Assembly (NCBI GenBank): GCA_005877565.1
Contig: VBOK01000050.1
Span: 1 to 10,932, forward strand
Length of the DNA stretch: 10,932 nt
Reading direction: 5' to 3'
From: Nitrospirota bacterium
GTDB lineage: Bacteria > Nitrospirota > Nitrospiria > Nitrospirales > NS-4
Shown here: positions 7,651 through 10,932 of the stretch, piece after piece
Layout: every line of letters starts with the position of its first letter
Position numbering within the stretch: position 1 is the first letter of the stretch
Translations under genes and position numbers: made by a program
Notes under the pieces: generated by a model
Databases searched by the model: none
Seen by the model: only the letters and a program-made list of their open reading frames with translations
Told to the model about the DNA's origin: nothing

Positions 7651-7658
7651 GCCCTCTC
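7641..7658 (+). promoter_or_regulatory. Hairpin over the tal stop codon
   Basis: GAGAGGG (7641-7647), loop TAAG, CCCTCTC (7652-7658) is a perfect 7-bp inverted repeat whose loop contains the TAA stop. No T-run follows, so it is a poor terminator. It lies just before the mlaE GTG, which has no ribosome binding site of its own, and would hide the GAGAGGG purine run. It may adjust the ratio of tal to mla expression or stabilise a processed end. Confidence 0.4.
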
Positions 7659-7668
7659 CGCGCCCAAT

Positions 7669-8448
7669 GTGATTGCCAGGACCGGCAGGAAGACGGTCGA
7701 GGGCCTCGAGTTCGCGGCGGCGGTCCTCGACCTTGGTCTGCGTGCTTTCCGAGAACTCTTCTCGCCCGCGCGGCGCGGACGTGGCGAGGTCTTCGGAGTC
7801 ATCACCCGCCAGATCCTGTTCACCGGAGTCGACGCGCTTCCGGTCGTTGGGGCGATCGCGTTGATGCTGGGCCTCATCATCATCATCCAGGCAGGGACCA
7901 CGCTCCCACAGGTTGGGGCGGGCGCCTTTCTGGCCAAGATCATCGAGCTGACGGTGGTCCGCGAGCTGGGGCCGCTCCTTACGGCCTTCATCGTGATCTG
8001 GCGGTCGGGGACTGCCATCTGCACGGAGTTGGGCAACATGCAGGTCGGCCAAGAGATCGCCGCGCTCGATGCGATGGGCATCAGCCTGATCCGCTTCCTG
8101 GTGATGCCGCGCGTGGCCGGGGTGATCGTGGCCATGATCTGCTTGACGATCTACTTCGATTTTATCGCCATCGTGGGCGGATTCCTGGTGGCCAAGGTCC
8201 ACCTCACCATTCCCATCCAGGTCTACCTGGAGGAGATCGAGGAAGCGCTCTCAGCCGCTGATATCTTGGTCACCGTCATCAAAAGTGTCCTGTTCGGATT
8301 CACCATCGCCGTCATCTGCTGCCATCACGGGCTTTCCGTCGTGGGCGCCACCACCGAGGTGCCCCAGCAGACGACGCGGGCGATGCTCAACACGGTCACG
8401 GCCTGCCTGTTCCTCGACATCATCGTGTCGGTCGGGTTTTACCTCTGA
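7669..8448 (+). CDS. mlaE: MlaE-like ABC lipid-transport permease
   Basis: A 259-residue inner-membrane permease of the MlaE/YrbE family, which forms a dimer that passes phospholipids to or from an MCE ring. Family markers are RELGPLLTAFIVIWRSGTA (98-116) and CTELGNMQVGQEIAALDAMG (118-137), then MPRVAGVIVA and a C-terminal TTRAMLNTVTACLFLD. Hydrophobic segments lie at about 53-75, 88-116, 148-175, 200-219 and 238-258, after an amphipathic N-terminal helix. Length is normal. The start is GTG at 7669, the only codon giving the usual N-terminus; the overlapping ATG at 7667 runs straight into a stop. No ribosome binding site is visible, so coupling to tal is likely. It ends two bases before the ATPase gene. 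Whether it moves lipid outward or inward cannot be told. Confidence 0.93.
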   Translation: MIARTGRKTVEGLEFAAAVLDLGLRAFRELFSPARRGRGEVFGVITRQILFTGVDALPVVGAIALMLGLIIIIQAGTTLPQVGAGAFLAKIIELTVVRELGPLLTAFIVIWRSGTAICTELGNMQVGQEIAALDAMGISLIRFLVMPRVAGVIVAMICLTIYFDFIAIVGGFLVAKVHLTIPIQVYLEEIEEALSAADILVTVIKSVLFGFTIAVICCHHGLSVVGATTEVPQQTTRAMLNTVTACLFLDIIVSVGFYL

Positions 8449-8450
8449 CC

Positions 8451-9185
8451 ATGTCGGAAACGGTGATCACATTGGACCACGTCTCGGCGAGTGAAAGGGA
8501 TCGGACGCTCGTCGAAGACATCAGCTTCGCCGTATACCGGGGCGAGGCCGTCGCCCTGGTGGGGTCCAATGCGTCCGGCAAGGGCCTCGTGCTCAGGCTC
8601 TGTGCGGGATTAGAGGCGCCCGCGTCGGGGACGGTGCGGGTGCTGGACGCGGATCCGGCCCGCGCGACGGAGGAGCAGCTCCTGGCGCTGCGCCAGCGGG
8701 TGGGGTTCGTCTTCGCCCAACCCGCGCTGATCAGCAACATGACCGTCTTTAACAACATCGCGCTCCCACTTCGCTATCACACCGTCTTTCCGGAGACCGA
8801 GATCCGGGAGCGGGTGCTGGCACGCCTGACGGAATGCGGCGTGGACGCTTTTCGCGACCGGATGCCGGCCGACCTGACGTTGGGGGATGCACGCCAGGCG
8901 GCGCTCGCGCGGGCCATGGTGATGGACCCGGACATCCTGTGCGTGGACGAGGTACTGCTCGGGTTGGACGCCGATGAGCTCGTCCGGCTCCGGAAGATCC
9001 TGGAGCGGTACCGGAGGGCAGGCCGGCCGACGATCGTTGCCACCGTCAATGCGCCCACCAGTCTGTTACGCGTGATGGACCGCCTAGTCCTGCTCCGGGA
9101 CGGTCGCCTTGTGGCCACCTGTCCGCCGGCCGAGGCTCCGCTGGTGGATGATCCGATGGTGCAAGATTTTTTTGAATCCCAGTAA
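8451..9185 (+). CDS. mlaF: MlaF-like ABC ATPase with degenerate nucleotide-binding motifs
   Basis: A 244-residue ABC-ATPase-fold protein in the position of MlaF, which normally powers lipid transport by ATP hydrolysis on the cytoplasmic face of MlaE. Aligned by eye to E. coli MlaF, the motifs are altered. The Walker A is GSNASGKG (38-45), with Lys44 kept but Gly instead of Ser/Thr at 45. The Q-loop reads FVFAQPAL, with Ala89 at the Gln position and Gln one residue later. The signature is LTLGDARQAALARA (142 on) instead of LSGGMARR. The H-loop His is Asn200 (ATVNAPTS). Walker B is kept: ILCVDEVLLGLD, D166 and E167. The frame is open and uninterrupted, the rest of the fold is conserved, and it sits two bases after mlaE, so this is not a pseudogene. 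It may be a structural or slow-cycling ATPase. No ribosome binding site is seen; coupling to mlaE is likely. Confidence 0.9.
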   Translation: MSETVITLDHVSASERDRTLVEDISFAVYRGEAVALVGSNASGKGLVLRLCAGLEAPASGTVRVLDADPARATEEQLLALRQRVGFVFAQPALISNMTVFNNIALPLRYHTVFPETEIRERVLARLTECGVDAFRDRMPADLTLGDARQAALARAMVMDPDILCVDEVLLGLDADELVRLRKILERYRRAGRPTIVATVNAPTSLLRVMDRLVLLRDGRLVATCPPAEAPLVDDPMVQDFFESQ

Positions 9186-9198
9186 AGGAGAAACAGCC

Positions 9199-10176
9199 AT
9201 GCATTACTCACACCGCCTGTCGCAGACCCGTCTCCACCAGATCGTCGGCTGGTTTGTGCTGGTGCCGATTCTCGTCTTCGTCGGCGTTCTGGTGTTGGTG
9301 GCGCAAAGCGAGAACCTGTTTGAAGAGAAGTACCACATCAACACGGTGTTCAGTGAAGGCTTCGGCTTGAAGCCCGGCAAGCAGGTGATGCTCCTGGGAA
9401 TCCAGATCGGCGAGGTCACCAAGGTCGAGGTTACTGAGCAGAACGACGCCAAGGTGACCATGGAGATTCTCAAGAAGTACCGGGACAAGATCCGGCAGGA
9501 CTCGGTCGCCAAGATCGGTAAGTCCGGCGGTCTCGTAGGAGAGCCGCAGATCGAGATCACCGTGGGTCATAGGAACAGGCCCGTGGTCGTGGATGGCGGT
9601 CACATCGTGTCGGAAGAGCCCTTCAATGTCACGGATGTGGTCGCCGAGGTCAGGCCTCTGGTGGAGACCGTCAAGAAGACATTGGTCCGGGTCGAGGCGA
9701 TCACGCAAGATCTGCAGGCGACGGTGCAGACCGGCCACGAGACGCTCAATCATGTGCGGGAAGCTTCGACGCGGCTGCCGGCCATCTTGCAGAACGTCAA
9801 GGAGACCACGGCGGCAGTCCGCGAGGCCACGCTCTCTACCACTGAACAGCTCCCCGCCATTACGGCCAGCGTCCGCGCCAGCGTGGACCGGGCCTCCGAC
9901 GCGATGCGGGACGTGAAAGCGGCGACCGGCAAGCTTCCTGGAGTGGTGGACTCGTTGCAGGGCTCCGTGGACAACGTGAAGGCCATCACGGAGGACGTGC
10001 TGCCCCTCCTGCGGTCGGTGGAGGGGACGCTGGAGGACGTGGACGAGATCGTGACAGGGGCGCAACAGACCTGGCCGACCAGCACCTACGCAGCGAAGGG
10101 ACGAGCGGCCCACGCGGAAGAGCGGACCGTTCCCGTCCCGAGGAGCCTGCGCCACGACGACCTGGTCAGGGAATGA
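9199..10176 (+). CDS. mlaD: MlaD-like MCE-domain protein with long helical tail
   Basis: A 325-residue inner-membrane-anchored protein that should form a hexameric MCE ring on the permease. One N-terminal membrane helix (about 14-36, FVLVPILVFVGVLVLV) is followed by an MCE domain (about 45-135), with FSEGFGLKPGKQVMLLGIQI, GEVTKVEV and SGGLVGEPQIEITVG matching the family. From about 150 to 287 the protein is a long helical, coiled-coil-like tail with LP dipeptides at 193, 218, 246 and 268, each opening a helical unit of 22-28 residues. It ends in a Ser/Thr/Arg-rich region (PTSTYAAKGRAAHAEERTVP). It is longer than E. coli MlaD (about 183 residues) because of the tail. The start at 9199 is preceded by AAAGGAG at 9184-9190, eight bases away. 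Its stop overlaps the next start as ATGA. Confidence 0.93.
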   Translation: MHYSHRLSQTRLHQIVGWFVLVPILVFVGVLVLVAQSENLFEEKYHINTVFSEGFGLKPGKQVMLLGIQIGEVTKVEVTEQNDAKVTMEILKKYRDKIRQDSVAKIGKSGGLVGEPQIEITVGHRNRPVVVDGGHIVSEEPFNVTDVVAEVRPLVETVKKTLVRVEAITQDLQATVQTGHETLNHVREASTRLPAILQNVKETTAAVREATLSTTEQLPAITASVRASVDRASDAMRDVKAATGKLPGVVDSLQGSVDNVKAITEDVLPLLRSVEGTLEDVDEIVTGAQQTWPTSTYAAKGRAAHAEERTVPVPRSLRHDDLVRE

Positions 10177-10932
10177 TCATCGCCCGCCTCAGCATCCTGC
10201 TGGTGGTGCTTGTGGCCGGAGGCTGCTTCGGCGGAGCCGTTGGGCCTGCCCCCCACCTGTTCGCCACCCAGGTACAGGACCTCCGTGACAAGGGGCAACG
10301 CGCGCTGTCTCGTGGCGATGTGGCGCGGGCCGGCCGGTTCTTCGACGAGGCGCGCCGCCTGGCCGAAAGCATCGACGACCGGCCCGGATTGGCCGGCGCT
10401 CTGAACAACCTGGGCGCGGTCGCCGGTCTCCAGGGCGACCCTGGCAAGGCCGCCGAATTCCATCGCCAGGCGCATGGGATCGCGCTAGAACTGGGTGATC
10501 GGGCGCTCATCGCCGACAGCCTGAGCTACCGAGGGCAGGCGGCACACCTGATGGGCGATCACGCCGCTGCCCTCGCCTTCTACACCCAGGCGCTGGCTCT
10601 TGCCCGGGAGGTCAGCGATCGTCTGGGCGAGGCTGCCGTCCTGAACAACCTGGGGCTGCTCCAGCAGGCGAAAGGCGAGGCGGACCAGGCAGAGCAGAGC
10701 TTCCAGCGGGCGCTCACGCTCAACACAGAGCTGGGCGAGCGGCGGGCCATGGCGAGCAATCTGAGCAATCTCGGCACATTGTCGGAGAAACGCGGCCGCT
10801 GGGCTGAGGCGCGCAGTCTCTACGAGCGGGCGCTCGCCCTTGACAAGGAGACGGAACAGCGACCTGCGATTGAGGCCGACCTCGTGAATCTAGGCCAGCT
10901 CTCCGAGGTGGAGCACCAGCTGGAGGAAGCGA
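10173..10932 (+). CDS. TPR-repeat lipoprotein, 3' end beyond window
   Basis: At least 253 residues, truncated by the window edge, reading open from an ATG that overlaps the mlaD stop (ATGA, 10173-10176). The N-terminus is a signal peptide (LSILLVVLVAG) with a lipobox-like VAGGC, Cys at 18. The rest is tetratricopeptide repeats of exactly 40 residues (TPR_12/kinesin-light-chain style), with blocks beginning LAGALNNLGAV, IADSLSYRGQA, EAAVLNNLGLL, MASNLSNLGTL and IEADLVNLGQL, following a first helix pair rich in Ala and Arg. TPRs bind partner proteins; the lipid anchor would hold it at the inner face of the outer membrane or the outer face of the inner one. Translational coupling to mlaD suggests it works with the MCE complex. 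It is not MlaC or MlaA, which have different folds. Confidence 0.85.
   Translation, partial: MIIARLSILLVVLVAGGCFGGAVGPAPHLFATQVQDLRDKGQRALSRGDVARAGRFFDEARRLAESIDDRPGLAGALNNLGAVAGLQGDPGKAAEFHRQAHGIALELGDRALIADSLSYRGQAAHLMGDHAAALAFYTQALALAREVSDRLGEAAVLNNLGLLQQAKGEADQAEQSFQRALTLNTELGERRAMASNLSNLGTLSEKRGRWAEARSLYERALALDKETEQRPAIEADLVNLGQLSEVEHQLEEA

Noticed and set aside
6892..8202. Long open frame of 436 codons on the minus strand opposite tal and mlaE
   Set aside because: It spans two well-supported plus-strand genes in antisense and its product is His/Asp/Arg-rich without any known motif.
7320..8261. Open frame of 313 codons on the plus strand crossing tal and mlaE
   Set aside because: Out-of-frame reading of both genes; the tal and mlaE frames carry catalytic and family motifs, this one none.
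9208..10155. Open frame of 315 codons opposite mlaD
   Set aside because: Antisense shadow of the helical MlaD tail; no motif and no ribosome binding site.

Overview
The window is about 10.9 kb of GC-rich bacterial chromosome from a diderm (Gram-negative-type) organism. It encodes an MCE/Mla-type lipid-transport operon, several lipoproteins with lipoboxes and a Spy/CpxP-like periplasmic protein. Several gene starts follow a TTGxxx-N17/18-TAGAAT-like promoter at a distance that suggests leaderless transcripts. The overall feel fits Nitrospirota or a related environmental phylum, but this is an impression from gene content and composition; no rRNA is present to confirm it.

Layout. (1) 1-1069, minus strand: a decayed type II toxin-antitoxin operon. 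It has a strong promoter with an embedded palindromic operator, a RelE/HigB-like toxin pseudogene (one nonsense codon plus one frameshift), an intact XRE antitoxin overlapping it by ATGA, and a 66-residue helical protein just downstream. (2) 1070-1464: a gene-free stretch with a perfect 13-bp-arm palindrome and, next to uvrA, paired short repeats and a likely leaderless promoter. (3) 1465-4017: uvrA, full in its catalytic motifs but lacking the insertion domain. (4) 4057-5059: an orphan LuxR-type DNA-binding protein divergent from an ECF sigma factor; the sigma gene continues into a ZAS anti-sigma factor and a Spy/CpxP-like periplasmic protein (to 6252). (5) 6296-6876: a membrane-anchored YHS-domain protein convergent with a small BamE-like lipoprotein, their stop codons overlapping. 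(6) 6919-10932: a promoter, then a transaldolase, then mlaE-mlaF-mlaD-like genes and a TPR lipoprotein running off the window, all tightly spaced.

How the genes work together. The sigma/anti-sigma/Spy trio looks like an envelope-stress or metal-sensing relay. The Mla-like genes should form an inner-membrane lipid transporter (permease, ATPase, MCE ring), with the TPR lipoprotein as a candidate periplasmic or outer-membrane partner. The most unusual observation is that the MlaF-like ATPase has lost key residues in the Walker A, Q-loop, signature and H-loop motifs while keeping the Walker B Asp-Glu, so this Mla system may not run on conventional ATP hydrolysis. The second is the natural loss of the UvrA insertion domain, replaced by a short acidic linker.
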